Positions 26,276 to 38,218 are shown, counted from the first letter of the stretch. The stretch: 64,000 nucleotides of DNA from Paraburkholderia tropica (GCF_900109265.1 NZ_FNZM01000008.1:1-64000), one strand, 5' to 3'. Numbers and translations are program-made. Notes: a model not told the origin generated them from the letters alone.

Positions 26276-28168
26276 TCAGGCCGGCGCAGTGGCGCTGCTG
26301 CCGGGCTTGACTTCGGTGCCCGTGCTGCTGCCACCCGACGAAGCATCGCCCGCAGACGGGCTGCTCTTCGGCGAGCGCGGCGGACGGCCGGCCATGATGT
26401 CGTTGATCTGATCGGCGTCGATCGTTTCCCACTCCATCAGCGCGGCGGTCATGGCTTCGACCTTGTCGCGGTTTTCGTCGAGCAGACGCTTCGCGAGGCC
26501 GTACTGCTCGTCGAGCACGCGGCGGATTTCCGCGTCGACCTTCTGCTGCGTGGCTTCCGAAATCACACGCGTGAAGCCCTTGCCGAATGCGCCGCCGTCG
26601 TTGTCGTCGTCGGCGTAGACCATCGGTCCGAGCGCGTCGGTCATGCCGAAGCGCGTGACCATGGCGCGGGCCGTCTGCGTTGCCTTGTTGAAGTCGTCCG
26701 AGGCGCCCGTGCTGATCAGGTTCATGAACAGCTCTTCCGCCACGCGGCCGCCGAACAGAATGGCCAGACGATCCAGCAGATAGTCCTTCGAGTACGTTTC
26801 GTTGTCGTGCTCAGGCAACTGCCACGTCACGCCCAGTGCACGGCCACGCGGAATGATCGTGACCTTGTGAACCGGATCGGCCTTCGGCAGCAGCTTCGCG
26901 ATCACGGCGTGACCCGACTCGTGATACGCCGTCGCGCGCTTCGCTTCTTCGCGGATAACAGCCGACTTGCGCTCCGGACCCATGAAGATCTTGTCCTTTG
27001 CGTCTTCGAAGTCCTGCATTTCGACGATGCGCTTGCCGCGACGCGCCGCGAACAGCGCGGCTTCGTTCACGAGGTTCGCGAGGTCGGCGCCCGAGAAGCC
27101 CGGCGTGCCGCGTGCGATGACCGCTGCGTCCACGTCGTTGGCGATCGGCACCTTGCGCAGGTGAACCTTCATGATCTGCTCGCGGCCACGGATGTCCGGC
27201 AGACCGACGTAGACCTGACGGTCGAAACGGCCCGGACGCAGCAGCGCCTTGTCGAGCACGTCCGAACGGTTGGTTGCCGCGATCACGATGACGCCCGAGT
27301 TCGCCTCGAAACCGTCCATCTCCACCAGCATCTGGTTCAGCGTCTGTTCGCGCTCGTCATTACCGCCGCCCATGCCGGCGCCGCGATGACGGCCGACCGC
27401 GTCGATTTCGTCGATGAACACGATACAGGGCGCGTGCTTCTTGGCCTGTTCGAACATGTCGCGCACGCGGGCCGCGCCCACGCCGACGAACATTTCAACG
27501 AAGTCCGAACCCGAGATGCTGAAGAACGGCACCTTCGCTTCGCCGGCGATGGCGCGCGCAAGCAGCGTCTTACCGGTACCCGGTGGGCCGACCAGCAGCA
27601 CGCCGCGCGGGATGCGACCGCCCAGCTTCTGGAATTTTTGCGGATCACGCAGGAAGTCGACGAGCTCGGACACTTCTTCCTTGGCTTCGTCGCAGCCTGC
27701 GACGTCGGAGAAGTTGACCGCGTTGTTGTTTTCGTCGATCAGACGCGCGCGCGACTTGCCGAACGAGAACGCCCCGCCCTTGCCGCCGCCCTGCATCTGT
27801 CTCATCATGTAGAACCAGAACACGATGATCAGGATCGTTGGCCCGAGGTAGTACAACGCCGAGACGAGCGCATTCGGCTCTTCGTCGGCCTTGCCGCTCA
27901 CCTGCACGCCGTATTTCATCAGGTCGCCGACCATCCAGATGTCACCCGGGGAGACGATCTGGTATTTCTGGCCGTCGGCCGGAGTGACTGTGAGGTTCCG
28001 CCCCTGCACCACGACGTTCTTGACCTTGCCGTTCTTCGCGTCGTCCATGAACTGCGAATAGGAAACGCCTTCCTGGACACGGGGCTTGTCGAACTGCTTG
28101 AACACCGTAAACAGCACCAGTGCGATTACCAGCCACACCGCTGCCTTCGAAAACATGTTGTTGTTCAA
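26276..28168 (-). CDS. ftsH: ATP-dependent zinc metalloprotease FtsH
   Basis: Membrane-bound AAA+ protease that removes misassembled membrane proteins and short-lived regulators. 630 residues. Two membrane helices (about residues 7-25 and 100-125) flank a periplasmic domain. The AAA domain has Walker A (GPPGTGKT), Walker B ([10 protein letters not shown]), the SRH ([20 protein letters not shown]) and the pore [11 protein letters not shown]. The zinc site is HESGHAVIA. The C-terminal tail is Ser/Gly/Thr-rich. It follows rlmE, as is usual. Confidence 0.97.
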   Translation of the reverse strand: MNNNMFSKAAVWLVIALVLFTVFKQFDKPRVQEGVSYSQFMDDAKNGKVKNVVVQGRNLTVTPADGQKYQIVSPGDIWMVGDLMKYGVQVSGKADEEPNALVSALYYLGPTILIIVFWFYMMRQMQGGGKGGAFSFGKSRARLIDENNNAVNFSDVAGCDEAKEEVSELVDFLRDPQKFQKLGGRIPRGVLLVGPPGTGKTLLARAIAGEAKVPFFSISGSDFVEMFVGVGAARVRDMFEQAKKHAPCIVFIDEIDAVGRHRGAGMGGGNDEREQTLNQMLVEMDGFEANSGVIVIAATNRSDVLDKALLRPGRFDRQVYVGLPDIRGREQIMKVHLRKVPIANDVDAAVIARGTPGFSGADLANLVNEAALFAARRGKRIVEMQDFEDAKDKIFMGPERKSAVIREEAKRATAYHESGHAVIAKLLPKADPVHKVTIIPRGRALGVTWQLPEHDNETYSKDYLLDRLAILFGGRVAEELFMNLISTGASDDFNKATQTARAMVTRFGMTDALGPMVYADDDNDGGAFGKGFTRVISEATQQKVDAEIRRVLDEQYGLAKRLLDENRDKVEAMTAALMEWETIDADQINDIMAGRPPRSPKSSPSAGDASSGGSSTGTEVKPGSSATAPA

Positions 28169-28399
28169 AGCACCACTCCTTCACTCATAGACGGGCGCCT
28201 ACATTTGCCTTGCGACACCACCAAAGCATTCTAATCCAGTACGCAGGGCCTCGCCATAACGTTTCGCTACCGCCGAGATAGCCCGCGCGCCTTGCCGGAA
28301 CTGCCTCCGGAGGCCGGCGCGAAGCTTTTTCGCACCGCTTCATGACAGTTATTGCAAAGCGCTTGCTGCACCGGAACCGATTCTTTCGCGTTGCCCGGT

Positions 28400-29062
28400 T
28401 TAACGGGGTCGCTTCAGATGTTTGCCCAATATAAACGTTTCGGACGATTTATCGCGCGAAGCTTTCGGCTTGCGCGCGGCCACGACCTTGAACTGATGCT
28501 TGAAGTTCTCGACGATCTGGCTGTAACCACTGCCGTGAAAGCATTTTACTAAAAGGGCACCATCAGGTTTCAGATGATTCTGCGAAAACTCGAGCGCGAG
28601 ATCGCAAATATGCTCGATGCGCGCGGCGTCCGCAGACGCGACTCCGGACAGATTGGGTGCCATGTCCGAAATTACAAGGTCCACCGGACGACCGCCCAGC
28701 GATTCTTCCAGTTGCGCGAGCACGGAGTCTTCGCGGAAGTCGCCCTGCAGGAATTGCACGTCGGCGATCGGCTCCATGGGCAGCAGGTCGAGCGCAATGA
28801 TTGTGCCGTCGATGCCGCCCTGACGCTGCTCGTCGCGCTTCGAGCTCTGCACGAGTTTGTTGCGCGCGTACTGGCTCCAGCTGCCCGGTGCGGCGCCGAG
28901 GTCGACGATCACCATGCCCGGGCGGATCAGTTTGTCCTGCTCGTCGATTTCCTTCAGCTTGTAGGCGGCGCGGGCGCGATAACCCTCCCGCTGCGCCATC
29001 TTCACATACGGATCGTTAATATGGTCGTGCAGCCACGACGTGTTGAAGCGGTTTTTTGCCAT
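28400..29062 (-). CDS. rlmE: 23S rRNA 2'-O-methyltransferase RlmE (FtsJ/RrmJ)
   Basis: Heat-shock methyltransferase that modifies U2552 of 23S rRNA. 220 residues. The SAM-binding loop is [15 protein letters not shown]. The K-D-K-E catalytic set is consistent with [29 protein letters not shown] and [10 protein letters not shown] gap of 231 bp with no gene separates it from ftsH. It diverges from yhbY across 250 bp. Confidence 0.95.
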   Translation of the reverse strand: MAKNRFNTSWLHDHINDPYVKMAQREGYRARAAYKLKEIDEQDKLIRPGMVIVDLGAAPGSWSQYARNKLVQSSKRDEQRQGGIDGTIIALDLLPMEPIADVQFLQGDFREDSVLAQLEESLGGRPVDLVISDMAPNLSGVASADAARIEHICDLALEFSQNHLKPDGALLVKCFHGSGYSQIVENFKHQFKVVAARKPKASRDKSSETFILGKHLKRPR

Positions 29063-29312
29063 TAAAGATGAACTCTTGCTGCGTGATGTCGCGCTTTTAG
29101 CGGATAATACGCGTTTAATTCGTGCGGCCGTCGCGGCCCGTCCGGTTTCTGTGGCGTGTTTGCACCGCCGCGCCTGCCGGTCTCTGCCCGCGCCGCGCCG
29201 TCCTCCACGGTTTTTTCCGTTGTTTCCGACGCGCCTTTCGCCCGGCGGCCCCTTGTTGTGTGGCCGCGATTCATGGCGAGCGCCGTCATTTTAGTCGAGT
29301 CTGCCACATCCC

Positions 29313-29858
29313 ATGCCCGCCCTCACTCTTACTGCCGAACAGCGCTCCGAACTTCGTTCCGCGGCTCACGCGCTCAAACCGGTCGTGCTCATCGGCGCCG
29401 AGGGACTGACCGACGCCGTCCTGAAGGAAATCCAGGTTCACCTCGACGCGCACCAGCTCATCAAGGTGCGCGTGTTCGGCGACGAGCGCGAAGAACGCGT
29501 GGCGATCTACGAAGAGATCTGCGACCGCCTGAACGCCGCGCCCATCCAGCACATCGGCAAGCTGCTGGTGATCTACAAGCCGGAACAGGCCAAGCCGAAG
29601 ACCACCCTGGCCCGCGCCGGCGCACGCGGCACCGTGTCGCGCCCGGCAGGTGACGTACCGAGCGCACGCGAAGCCGGCAAGCGTGGCGCGTCGCCACGCG
29701 TGGTCAAGGTCGTCAAGCCGTCGGACAACCCGATGCGCAAGCCGAAGAAGCAAAGCGTCACGGTCAAGGGCAACGAACGCGTCACGCAAGGCGGCAACGT
29801 CAAGCGCGCCAAGAAGCGTCAGACCAGCGCGAAGCGTTCGCATCAGAACGCCAAGTAA
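29313..29858 (+). CDS. yhbY: YhbY-type (CRS1-YhbY domain) RNA-binding protein
   Basis: The N-terminal 90 residues form the CRM/YhbY fold (LTAEQRSELRSAAHALKPVV, GAEGLTDAVLKEI, LIKVRVFGDER, HIGKLLVIYKPE), linked to ribosome assembly in E. coli. The remaining 90 residues are a Lys/Arg/Pro-rich disordered tail, so the protein is about twice the E. coli length. Long basic tails of this kind are common in Burkholderiaceae. It reads away from rlmE, another ribosome-maturation gene. Confidence 0.92.
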   Translation: MPALTLTAEQRSELRSAAHALKPVVLIGAEGLTDAVLKEIQVHLDAHQLIKVRVFGDEREERVAIYEEICDRLNAAPIQHIGKLLVIYKPEQAKPKTTLARAGARGTVSRPAGDVPSAREAGKRGASPRVVKVVKPSDNPMRKPKKQSVTVKGNERVTQGGNVKRAKKRQTSAKRSHQNAK

Positions 29859-29902
29859 GCAAGCCGTTCCGGGCGACAGCTTCTTCGCCCGAAGGCCGAA
29901 AT

Positions 29903-29934
29903 AAAAAAGCGCGGCACGCATGCCGCGCTTTTTT
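29903..29934. terminator. Bidirectional terminator after yhbY
   Basis: A6, GCGCGGCA, CGCA loop, TGCCGCGC, T6. It is shared with the convergent DUF4149 gene. Confidence 0.9.
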
Positions 29935-29971
29935 GTTGCGCGATCGAGTCGCGCGTACTTCACTCAGCCAC

Positions 29972-30505
29972 TCAGCGGCGCACGCCACGCGCCGAAGGCA
30001 GCAGCCACACGAGCCACGCGCCCAGCAGGCTTTCGATCAGATAGAACAGACTCGAAATGCCGTGCAGCATACCGAAGCGGCTCGCATACGCCGAATGAGC
30101 GATGTCGATACCCGCCTGCGCCGCATTCATGCGCATGGCGTTCATGAACGGCTGCAGCGCGTAATAACCGACCACCACGCACAGCAGCATGCCGACCAGC
30201 AACCAGCGCAGCCGCCGATAACCGATCTCGCCGCGCTTCACGAACACGTTCGCGAGCATGAGCAGCACCACGCCGCTCACGAGCCCGATCATGCCTTCGA
30301 TGCGAAACACCTGCGCCGCGATCGCGCCCGCCGACATGTGGTCGAGCGACGCGAACAACACGGGCGCCACCGCGTAACCGATCGTCAGCTGGCTGCCGAC
30401 CCACAGCATCGCGATCAGCGCGAACAGGCGGTGCGGCACGAGCGAGCCGCCCTGGCGGCTGGCCGCGATGTCGGCGCTCACGTCATTTTTCACGTCGTGA
30501 CCCAT
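29972..30505 (-). CDS. DUF4149-family membrane protein
   Basis: A 177-residue protein with four predicted membrane helices starting at about residue 25 (LFALIAMLWVGSQLTIGYAVAP, then GLVSGVVLLMLANVFV, WLLVGMLLCVVVGYYALQPF and LFYLIESLLGAWLVWLL). It is usual between greA and yhbY in Burkholderia. The function is unknown. It begins 13 bp after greA and is probably cotranscribed. Confidence 0.8.
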   Translation of the reverse strand: MGHDVKNDVSADIAASRQGGSLVPHRLFALIAMLWVGSQLTIGYAVAPVLFASLDHMSAGAIAAQVFRIEGMIGLVSGVVLLMLANVFVKRGEIGYRRLRWLLVGMLLCVVVGYYALQPFMNAMRMNAAQAGIDIAHSAYASRFGMLHGISSLFYLIESLLGAWLVWLLPSARGVRR

Positions 30506-30518
30506 GATCGGCGCCTTC

Positions 30519-30995
30519 TCAGATGTAACGAACCTCGATGACTTCGTACTCGCGCACGCCGCTCGGCGCCTGCACCGCGGCCACGTCGCCTTCCGACTTG
30601 CCGATCAGTGCGCGCGCGATGGGCGAGCTCACCGAAATGAGGCCGTGCTCGAGGTCGGCTTCGTCGTCGCCGACGATCTGGTACGTGACCGTATTGCCCG
30701 ATTCGAGGTCCTCGAGATCGACGGTCGAGCCGAACACGACGCGGCCTTCGGCCTCCAGCGTGGACGGGTCGATGACCTGCGCGGCCGCCAGCTTCGATTC
30801 GATTTCGGCGATGCGGCCTTCGATGAAGCCCTGCTTTTCCTTCGCGGCATCGTATTCCGCGTTTTCCGACAGATCGCCCTGGGCGCGCGCTTCGGCGATC
30901 GAATTGATGACCGCCGGACGCTCGACGGATTTCAGGCGCTGCAATTCTCCGCGAAGTTGATCTGCGCCGCGCTTGGTCAAGGGAATCGTGCTCAT
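30519..30995 (-). CDS. greA: Transcription elongation factor GreA
   Basis: Rescues stalled RNA polymerase by stimulating transcript cleavage. 158 residues from the ATG at 30995; a TTG two codons upstream is less likely. The N-terminal coiled coil carries the acidic tip ([20 protein letters not shown]), and the C-terminal FKBP-like domain is complete ([14 protein letters not shown]). It lies 206 bp downstream of carB, behind a large hairpin and U-run. Confidence 0.97.
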   Translation of the reverse strand: MSTIPLTKRGADQLRGELQRLKSVERPAVINSIAEARAQGDLSENAEYDAAKEKQGFIEGRIAEIESKLAAAQVIDPSTLEAEGRVVFGSTVDLEDLESGNTVTYQIVGDDEADLEHGLISVSSPIARALIGKSEGDVAAVQAPSGVREYEVIEVRYI

Positions 30996-31057
30996 AAACA
31001 ACTCGTTCAGCCGCTTGGGGCCGTATTGATGCCGCCCGCGACTGCGCGGACGGCCAT

Positions 31058-31149
31058 AAAAAAAATTCCGCGGTTAAGTGCATTCCGCGAGGGTGGCGGC
31101 GCATGCGTGCGCAGCCTGAAGACCCTGTTGGAACGCCGCTTAACCGCGG
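31058..31149 (-). terminator. Large hairpin with U-run between carB and greA
   Basis: On the minus strand, CCGCGGTTAAG (31149-31139) pairs with CTTAACCGCGG (31078-31068), enclosing 60 nt that contain their own GCGCACGCATGCGC stem. A run of eight T follows. It could be the carB terminator or an attenuating leader of greA. Confidence 0.6.
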
Positions 31150-31201
31150 CACATTCAGCTGTTTGCCTGCCTCGTTACGTATTGGACAGGCAAAGGAAGC
31201 C

Positions 31202-34200
31202 TTAGTTTAGGCGAGCGTGGAGGCCTTGTAAATCATAGACTTCCAGGTTCTTCAGGTAGCGCAGACCCTCGACGGCGGCGCGCGCGCCGGACATCGTGGT
31301 GTAGTACGTGACCTTGTTCGCCTGCGCGCTCATGCGGATCGAACGCGAGTCGGCGATCGCCGCGCGGGTTTCGTCGACGGTCGTGAACACCAGCGAAATC
31401 TCGCCGTTCTTGATCATGTCGACGATGTGCGGACGGCCGTCCTTCACCTTGTTGACGACCTTGACCGGCACGCCGGCCGCTTCGATCGCCGCTGCCGTGC
31501 CGCGCGTGGCGACCAGACCGTAGCCGAGTTCGTGCAGCATGCGCGCGACTTCGACGGCCTTCGGCTTGTCCGAATCCATCACCGTGATGAAAACGGTGCC
31601 CGACTCCGGCAGACGCGAACCGGCCGCGAGCTGCGACTTGAACAGCGCTTCACCGAAGGTCTTGCCCACGCCCATCACTTCGCCGGTCGAACGCATTTCG
31701 GGTCCGAGCACCGGATCGACTGCCGGGAACTTGATGAAGGGGAACACCGCTTCCTTCACGCTGAAGTACGGCGGCACGACTTCCTTCGTCACGCCCTGGT
31801 CGACCAGCTTCTGGCCGACCATCGCCCGCGCCGCGATCTTCGCGAGCGGCAGGCTGGTCGCCTTCGACACGTACGGCACCGTACGCGACGCACGCGGATT
31901 CACTTCCAGCACGTAGATGATGTCCTTCTTCGAACCGTCGTCCTGCGGCACCTGCTGGATCGCGAACTGCACGTTCATCAGGCCGACCACGTTCAGCGCC
32001 TTCGCCATGGCGGCGGTTTGACGCTTGAGCTCGGTCACCGTTTCCTGCGACAGCGAGTACGGCGGCAGCGAGCAAGCCGAGTCGCCCGAGTGCACGCCCG
32101 CCTGTTCGATGTGCTCCATCACGCCGCCGATGAACACGTCCGTGCCATCCGAAATGCAGTCCACGTCGCATTCGATCGCGTCGTTCAGGAAGCGGTCGAG
32201 CAGCACCGGCGAGTCGTTCGACACCTTCACGGCCTCGCGCATGTAGCGCTCGAGATCGCGCGGCTCGTGGACGATTTCCATCGCGCGGCCGCCCAGCACG
32301 TACGACGGACGCACGACGAGCGGGTAGCCGATTTCGTCGGCGAGCTTGAGCGCTTCGTCTTCGGCGCGTGCGGTACGGTTCGGCGGCTGACGCAGGTTCA
32401 AGTCCTGCAGCAGCTTCTGGAAGCGCTCGCGGTCTTCGGCCGCGTCGATCATGTCCGGCGAGGTGCCGACGATGGGCACGCCGTTCGCCTCGAGGTCGAG
32501 CGCGAGCTTCAGCGGCGTCTGGCCGCCGTACTGCACGATCACGCCAACCGGCTTTTCGAGATCGACGATTTCGAGCACGTCTTCGAGCGTGAGCGACTCG
32601 AAGTACAGACGGTCGGACGTGTCGTAGTCGGTCGACACCGTTTCCGGGTTGCAGTTGACCATGATCGTTTCGTAGCCGTCTTCGCGCATCGCGAGTGCGG
32701 CGTGCACGCAGCAGTAGTCGAACTCGATACCCTGGCCGATCCGGTTCGGGCCGCCGCCCAGCACCATGATCTTCTTGTTGTTCGTCGGGCTCGCCTCGCA
32801 CTCTTCCTCATAGGTCGAGTACATGTAGGCGGTCTTCGTGGCGAACTCGGCCGCGCAGGTGTCCACGCGCTTGTAGACCGGGCGCACGTTCAGCTCGATA
32901 CGACGCTTGCGCACGTCCGCGGCGTTGCTGCCCAGCAGCTTCGCCAGACGGCGATCCGAGAAACCGCTTTGCTTGAGGTACTTCAGCTCGTCCTTCGACA
33001 GGCTTTCGAGCGTGCGGCCCTTCGCGGCCTCTTCCTTCTGGATGATCTGTTCGATCTGCGCGAGGAACCACGGATCGATTGCGGTTTCTTCGAAGATCTC
33101 TTCGCGCGTCATGCCCACGCGGAATGCGTCGCCCACATACCAGATGCGGTCCGGACCGGCTTCGCCGATCTCGCGGATGATCTCGTCGCGGCTCGTGGTC
33201 TTTTCGTCCAGACCGTCGACGCCGACTTCGAGACCGCGCAGCGCCTTCTGGAACGATTCCTGGAACGTGCGGCCAATCGCCATCACTTCGCCGACCGACT
33301 TCATCTGCGTGGTGAGGCGCGAATCGGCTTCGCGGAATTTTTCGAACGCGAAACGGGGGATCTTCGTGACGACGTAGTCGATGGTCGGCTCGAACGACGC
33401 CGGGGTCGCGCCGCCGGTGATTTCGTTCTTGAGCTCGTCCAGCGTGTAGCCGACGGCCAGCTTCGCCGCGACCTTGGCGATCGGGAAGCCCGTGGCCTTC
33501 GACGCCAGCGCCGACGAACGCGACACGCGCGGGTTCATTTCGATCACGATCATGCGGCCGGTCTTCGGATCGATCGAGAACTGCACGTTCGAACCGCCCG
33601 TGTCCACGCCGATCTCGCGCAGCACCGCCAGCGAGGCGTCGCGCAGGATCTGATATTCCTTGTCGGTGAGCGTTTGCGCCGGCGCGACCGTGATCGAGTC
33701 GCCGGTGTGGATGCCCATCGGATCCAGATTTTCGATCGAGCACACGATGATGCAGTTATCCGCCTTGTCGCGGACCACTTCCATCTCGTATTCCTTCCAG
33801 CCGAGCAGCGACTCTTCGATCAGCAGTTCGCGCGTGGGCGAGAGGTCGAGACCGCGCTTGCAGATCTCTTCGAACTCTTCGCGGTTGTACGCGATACCGC
33901 CGCCCGAACCGCCGAGCGTGAACGACGGACGGATCACGACCGGATAGCCGCCCGTGCCGGTGAATTCGGCGATCTCGCCTTGCACCTTGAGCGCCTCTTC
34001 CATCGAGTGCGCGACGCCCGACTTCGCCGAACCGAGACCGATCGTGGTCATCGCGTCCTTGAACTTCTGGCGGTCTTCGGCCTTGTCGATGGCTTCCGGC
34101 GATGCGCCGATCAGCTCGACGTTGTACTTCGTCAGCACGCCGTGGTGATGCAGATCGAGCGCGCAGTTCAGCGCGGTCTGGCCGCCCATCGTCGGCAGGA

Positions 34201-34456
34201 TCGCGTCCGGGCGCTCCTTCTCGATGATGCGCTCCACCACTTCCCACGTGATCGGCTCGATGTAGGTGACGTCGGCCGTGTTCGGGTCGGTCATGATCGT
34301 CGCCGGATTGCTGTTGACGAGGATGACCTTGTAGCCTTCTTCACGCAGCGCCTTGCATGCCTGCGCGCCCGAATAGTCGAACTCGCACGCCTGGCCGATG
34401 ATGATCGGACCCGCGCCGATGATGAGAATGCTCTTGATGTCTGTCCGCTTGGGCAT
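31202..34456 (-). CDS. carB: Carbamoyl-phosphate synthase large subunit
   Basis: Makes carbamoyl phosphate from bicarbonate, ammonia and two ATP for pyrimidines and arginine. 1084 residues, slightly over the usual 1073. Two homologous ATP-grasp halves are seen, starting [24 protein letters not shown] and [22 protein letters not shown]. The C-terminal allosteric MGS-like domain follows ([28 protein letters not shown]). It follows carA after a 136-bp gap with no gene. Confidence 0.98.
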   Translation of the reverse strand: MPKRTDIKSILIIGAGPIIIGQACEFDYSGAQACKALREEGYKVILVNSNPATIMTDPNTADVTYIEPITWEVVERIIEKERPDAILPTMGGQTALNCALDLHHHGVLTKYNVELIGASPEAIDKAEDRQKFKDAMTTIGLGSAKSGVAHSMEEALKVQGEIAEFTGTGGYPVVIRPSFTLGGSGGGIAYNREEFEEICKRGLDLSPTRELLIEESLLGWKEYEMEVVRDKADNCIIVCSIENLDPMGIHTGDSITVAPAQTLTDKEYQILRDASLAVLREIGVDTGGSNVQFSIDPKTGRMIVIEMNPRVSRSSALASKATGFPIAKVAAKLAVGYTLDELKNEITGGATPASFEPTIDYVVTKIPRFAFEKFREADSRLTTQMKSVGEVMAIGRTFQESFQKALRGLEVGVDGLDEKTTSRDEIIREIGEAGPDRIWYVGDAFRVGMTREEIFEETAIDPWFLAQIEQIIQKEEAAKGRTLESLSKDELKYLKQSGFSDRRLAKLLGSNAADVRKRRIELNVRPVYKRVDTCAAEFATKTAYMYSTYEEECEASPTNNKKIMVLGGGPNRIGQGIEFDYCCVHAALAMREDGYETIMVNCNPETVSTDYDTSDRLYFESLTLEDVLEIVDLEKPVGVIVQYGGQTPLKLALDLEANGVPIVGTSPDMIDAAEDRERFQKLLQDLNLRQPPNRTARAEDEALKLADEIGYPLVVRPSYVLGGRAMEIVHEPRDLERYMREAVKVSNDSPVLLDRFLNDAIECDVDCISDGTDVFIGGVMEHIEQAGVHSGDSACSLPPYSLSQETVTELKRQTAAMAKALNVVGLMNVQFAIQQVPQDDGSKKDIIYVLEVNPRASRTVPYVSKATSLPLAKIAARAMVGQKLVDQGVTKEVVPPYFSVKEAVFPFIKFPAVDPVLGPEMRSTGEVMGVGKTFGEALFKSQLAAGSRLPESGTVFITVMDSDKPKAVEVARMLHELGYGLVATRGTAAAIEAAGVPVKVVNKVKDGRPHIVDMIKNGEISLVFTTVDETRAAIADSRSIRMSAQANKVTYYTTMSGARAAVEGLRYLKNLEVYDLQGLHARLN

Positions 34457-34592
34457 AACGCTCTCGCTAAATATTCCTGTGTCTTTTACGTCTGGCGGCT
34501 TGCCTGCTCTGCTCGCCGCCGGGTGCGCGCGTGGGCCGGATCGAAACCCGGCTCGCTGCGCACTCTGCTCTGCTCGTTCCTGCGGGCCGCGC

Positions 34593-35729
34593 TTACGCCC
34601 GGGCCTTGTCCATCAGCGCCGTGAAGCGGTCGAACAGGTAGCCGATGTCGTGCGGGCCGGGCGACGCTTCCGGGTGACCCTGGAAGCAGAACGCGGGCTT
34701 GTCGGTCAGCTCGAAACCTTGCAGCGTGCCGTCGAACAGCGAAACGTGCGTCACGCGCGCATTCGCCGGCAGCGATGCGGCGTCGACCGCGAAGCCGTGG
34801 TTCTGCGACGTGATGACCACGCGGCCATCGCCGAGATCCTTGACCGGATGATTCGCGCCGTGGTGGCCCGTCTTCATCTTGAGCGTCTTCGCGCCGACGG
34901 CGAGGCCCATGATCTGGTGACCGAGACAGATGCCGAACGTGGGGATGCCGCGCTCGATGAGCGTCTGCGCCGCCTTGATCGCGTAGTCGCACGGTTCCGG
35001 ATCGCCGGGGCCGTTCGAGAGGAACACGCCGTCCGGGTTCAGCGCGAGCGCGTCTTCAGCCGTCGCTTGCGCCGGCAGCACCGTGACGTCGCAGCCGCGC
35101 TCGGCGAGCATGCGCAGGATGTTCTGCTTCACGCCGTAGTCGAACGCGACGACCTTGTACTTCGGCGCCGATTGCGTGCGATAGCCTTCGCCCAGACGCC
35201 ACTCCGTGGTGTTCCACGTGTAGGTCTTGTCGGTCGAGACGACCTTTGCGAGGTCCATGCCCGCGAGGCCCGGGAACGAGCGCGCGAGTTCGATCGCCTT
35301 GGCTTCGTCGTCGGAACCGGCGAGGATCGCGCCGTTCTGCGCGCCCTTGTCGCGCAGGATACGCGTGAGCTTGCGCGTATCGATACCGGCGATGGCGACC
35401 ACGCCTTCGTCCTTCAGATACTGGCCGAGCGTGCGCTCCATGCGGAAGTTGGAGGCGAGCACGGGCAGGTCGCGAATGATCAGACCGGCGGCATGGACTT
35501 TCGTGGCTTCGACGTCTTCGGCATTGACGCCGACATTGCCGATATGCGGATACGTGAGGGTAACGATCTGGCGAGCGTAGCTCGGGTCGGTCAGGATTTC
35601 CTGATAACCGGTGATAGCCGTGTTGAACACGACTTCGCCGATCGTATGGCCGGGCGCGCCGATCGAATAACCACGAAAGACCGTGCCGTCGGCGAGCGCG
35701 AGCAGAGCGGGAGAGAATGACGGCAACAC
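34593..35729 (-). CDS. carA: Carbamoyl-phosphate synthase small subunit
   Basis: Glutaminase subunit that supplies ammonia to CarB. 378 residues. The N-terminal CarA domain begins [20 protein letters not shown]. The class I glutamine amidotransferase domain has the nucleophile Cys in [11 protein letters not shown] and the His/Glu pair in [11 protein letters not shown]. The start is GTG, with AAGGAG 6 nt before it. The upstream 35730-36293 region has no gene and must hold the carAB promoter. No attenuator is evident. Confidence 0.97.
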   Translation of the reverse strand: MLPSFSPALLALADGTVFRGYSIGAPGHTIGEVVFNTAITGYQEILTDPSYARQIVTLTYPHIGNVGVNAEDVEATKVHAAGLIIRDLPVLASNFRMERTLGQYLKDEGVVAIAGIDTRKLTRILRDKGAQNGAILAGSDDEAKAIELARSFPGLAGMDLAKVVSTDKTYTWNTTEWRLGEGYRTQSAPKYKVVAFDYGVKQNILRMLAERGCDVTVLPAQATAEDALALNPDGVFLSNGPGDPEPCDYAIKAAQTLIERGIPTFGICLGHQIMGLAVGAKTLKMKTGHHGANHPVKDLGDGRVVITSQNHGFAVDAASLPANARVTHVSLFDGTLQGFELTDKPAFCFQGHPEASPGPHDIGYLFDRFTALMDKARA

Positions 35730-36293
35730 GGGAGACTCCTTGGGGGAGCACCCTGTGCCGACCTGTTGTCCGACGTTGCGATCTTGCGACCTGGAGCGGC
35801 TGCGGCGTCGGCATCCTGTACGGCGGGATCAGGACGCGCGCGCGGCGCACTCGTTGCGCGGCTTATCCGTGCGTCTGGCAGTCTGGGCGCCGGGCCTGAA
35901 CGTGCGTTTGTGACGCTCGATCGGGCGGCAGCCGGCCATTTCGACGGTAAAGCGCGGGCGGCGGATGAACGGATGGGGGGAGGTAGGCGCTAGGGTGCGG
36001 GTTGATAAGCTCAAACCTTGAAATTATAGCGCGAAATTACCCTTTCCTTCAAATTTCGAGATGACGTCGGGCCATCGGCGCGGTGCCGGGAGGCGCCACG
36101 ACGCCCTTTCCACTATAGGCGGCGCGGCGCGCAGGACAAATGGGGAGCGGGATCGGGCAAATTCGTCGTGCGCCTGTCATCGCGACGCTCGCGCCCTTTT
36201 ATCTCCCGGCCGCCCCGCGCTTGTGGCAACAACTTGTGACAACAATCACGCGCACATCGAACGCACGCCCAACGCAATCCGGACACACCAACG
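35730..36293. other. Intergenic region between carA promoter side and mltD end
   Basis: No gene is supported. An A/T-rich stretch near 36015-36055 is the best place for the carA promoter, but no box pair is clear. Confidence 0.4.
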
Positions 36294-36330
36294 AAAACGC
36301 CGTCACCTGGCGGGGTGACGGCGTCAAAAA
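36294..36330 (-). terminator. Terminator downstream of mltD
   Basis: On the minus strand, GACGCCGTCACC, a 6-nt loop and GGTGACGGCGT are followed by TTTT. Confidence 0.8.
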
Positions 36331-36400
36331 GCTAGTAGTGATCGGAGCGAAACACCATGCGCTGCCCCCGCAACGCATAGCTGAGCACCCTACGCTGCCG

Positions 36401-38053
36401 CTATTTGGACTTGTGCTTCTGCGTGTGGGTGTCGGCCTTCGAGCGGCTCGCCGTACCCTTCGACGCCTTGCTGGGCGCTGCGCTGGAAGCCTTGGCCTTG
36501 ACCGGTTCGGAAACCTTCACGACTTCGTTGCGCGCGCGACCGTGTTTCTTATCGTAGCGCGACTTCGAGCCGGTGTCTGCAATCCGGGTGCCGATGCGCT
36601 GCACGCCGCCACCGGAAACGTTCGTTGCCAGACGCTCGGGGCCCGGCTCGCTCGGCATCGACTTGCCGACCGGCACGTGCAGCACCAGCACCTGACCCGG
36701 CGACGCGAGATCGCGATGCGTGCGGTTCCACGCCTTGAGCTGGCCGACCGAGACGCCGTAGCGGCTGGCGATCGTTTCCATCGACTGCTTGCGGCGCACG
36801 CGGATCAGCATCTTGCGCGTGTCGGGCACGTCCGGCTCCATCGCGAGCACGGCGCTTTCGGCGACGTCGGCGCTGATGTCTTCGTCGTCGCCGTCGTCGG
36901 TGCGCGGCACCACGAGCGTCGACCCGGGCTTCAGGCGCATGCCCGCCGGAATCTTGTTGACCGACATGAGCGTGTCCGCGTCCACGCCGATCTTCTGCGC
37001 GATGGCCGCCGGCGTGGCGCGCGAATCGGTGGTGTACACCGTCCACGACGAGAGCTGGCCCGAATACGACTTCAGGTTGCGCTCGAATGCGCTGGCGTTA
37101 TCGAACGGCAGCAGGATCTGCGGGTCGGTCGCGCCGAGAATGACCGGCTTCTTGAACGACGGATTGAGCGAGCGGAACTCGTCGGGCGCCATGTTCGCGA
37201 GCTTGGCCGCGACATCCACGTCGATGTCGTGCGAGGTGGTGACGGTGACGAAATACGGGTGGTTCGGAATCGAAGGCAGCGTGAGGCCGTACTGCTGCGG
37301 ATTCATCACGATGTTCTTGACGGCCTGGAGCTTCGGCACGTAATTGCGCGTCTCGTTGGGCATGCGCAGGCTCTGGTAGTCGGTCGGCAGACCGGCGGCC
37401 TGGTTGCGCGCGATGGCGCGCTGCACGTTGCCCTCGCCCCAGTTGTACGCGGCGAGCGCGAGATACCAGTCGCCGAACATGTCGTGCAGACGCGAGAGGT
37501 AATCGAGCGCGGCGCTGGTCGAGGCCAGCACGTCGCGGCGCTCGTCCTGCCACATGTTCTGCTTGAGGTTGTAAGTGCGGCCCGTGCCCGGCACGAACTG
37601 CCACATGCCCGCGGCCTTCGCGACCGACAGCGCCTGCGGGTTATAGGCGGATTCGATGAACGGCAGCAGCGCAAGCTCGGTCGGCATATGGCGCGCTTCG
37701 AGCTCTTCGACGATGTGGTACAGATATTTTTGCGAGCGCTCGGTCATGCGCGCCACGTAGTCCGGACGCTCCGCATACCACTGCGCATTCATGTCGACCA
37801 GATCGCTCTGCAGATCGGGCATCTGGAAGCCGCGGCGAATACGACCCCAAAGGTCGGCGTCCGGGCTCGTGAGCTGATCGACCGAGCCGTTATCGACGTT
37901 AATCGTTTCTTTCGCTGCGGAAGTCTTACGGATCTGGTCGGCGCGCGCCTGGGGGTCGGCGGGAGAAAGAGAGCTGGCTGAATTCGCCGCAGGCCCGCCG
38001 CTCGCGCACGCGGCGAGCATGAGGACCAGCAGCGCACTTAGGATAAATCGCAT
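36401..38053 (-). CDS. mltD: Membrane-bound lytic murein transglycosylase D
   Basis: Cleaves peptidoglycan glycan strands to 1,6-anhydro products. 550 residues. Lipoprotein signal with lipobox LAAC (RFILSALLVLMLAACASGG). The SLT domain lies around residues 120-250 with catalytic Glu in LLPFIESAYNPQA, then KAAGMWQFVPGTGR and YNWGEGNVQRA. Two LysM-like regions follow (about 330-380 and 415-470). The tail after 480 is Lys/Ser-rich. Its neighbour is gloB, as in many Burkholderia. Confidence 0.93.
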   Translation of the reverse strand: MRFILSALLVLMLAACASGGPAANSASSLSPADPQARADQIRKTSAAKETINVDNGSVDQLTSPDADLWGRIRRGFQMPDLQSDLVDMNAQWYAERPDYVARMTERSQKYLYHIVEELEARHMPTELALLPFIESAYNPQALSVAKAAGMWQFVPGTGRTYNLKQNMWQDERRDVLASTSAALDYLSRLHDMFGDWYLALAAYNWGEGNVQRAIARNQAAGLPTDYQSLRMPNETRNYVPKLQAVKNIVMNPQQYGLTLPSIPNHPYFVTVTTSHDIDVDVAAKLANMAPDEFRSLNPSFKKPVILGATDPQILLPFDNASAFERNLKSYSGQLSSWTVYTTDSRATPAAIAQKIGVDADTLMSVNKIPAGMRLKPGSTLVVPRTDDGDDEDISADVAESAVLAMEPDVPDTRKMLIRVRRKQSMETIASRYGVSVGQLKAWNRTHRDLASPGQVLVLHVPVGKSMPSEPGPERLATNVSGGGVQRIGTRIADTGSKSRYDKKHGRARNEVVKVSEPVKAKASSAAPSKASKGTASRSKADTHTQKHKSK

Positions 38054-38218
38054 GAACGTCTACATCCGCAAGGCTGGAATTTGCAGCCGATAGTACGGAA
38101 CGCACACGTTTCCGTCAATCGGAATAATTGGAAAAAGCCATGCAAATCCGCAGCTTGGGTGTGGTTCCATACGTTTGGGTTGAGCATACCCACGCATCGC
38201 AGTGGGTCAGCGGAACCT

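Noticed and set aside
31427..34624. A very long open frame on the plus strand opposite carB
   Set aside because: It is a by-product of third-position G/C bias in carB. Its translation is Arg/His/Val-rich with no domain pattern, whereas the minus frame is a complete CarB.
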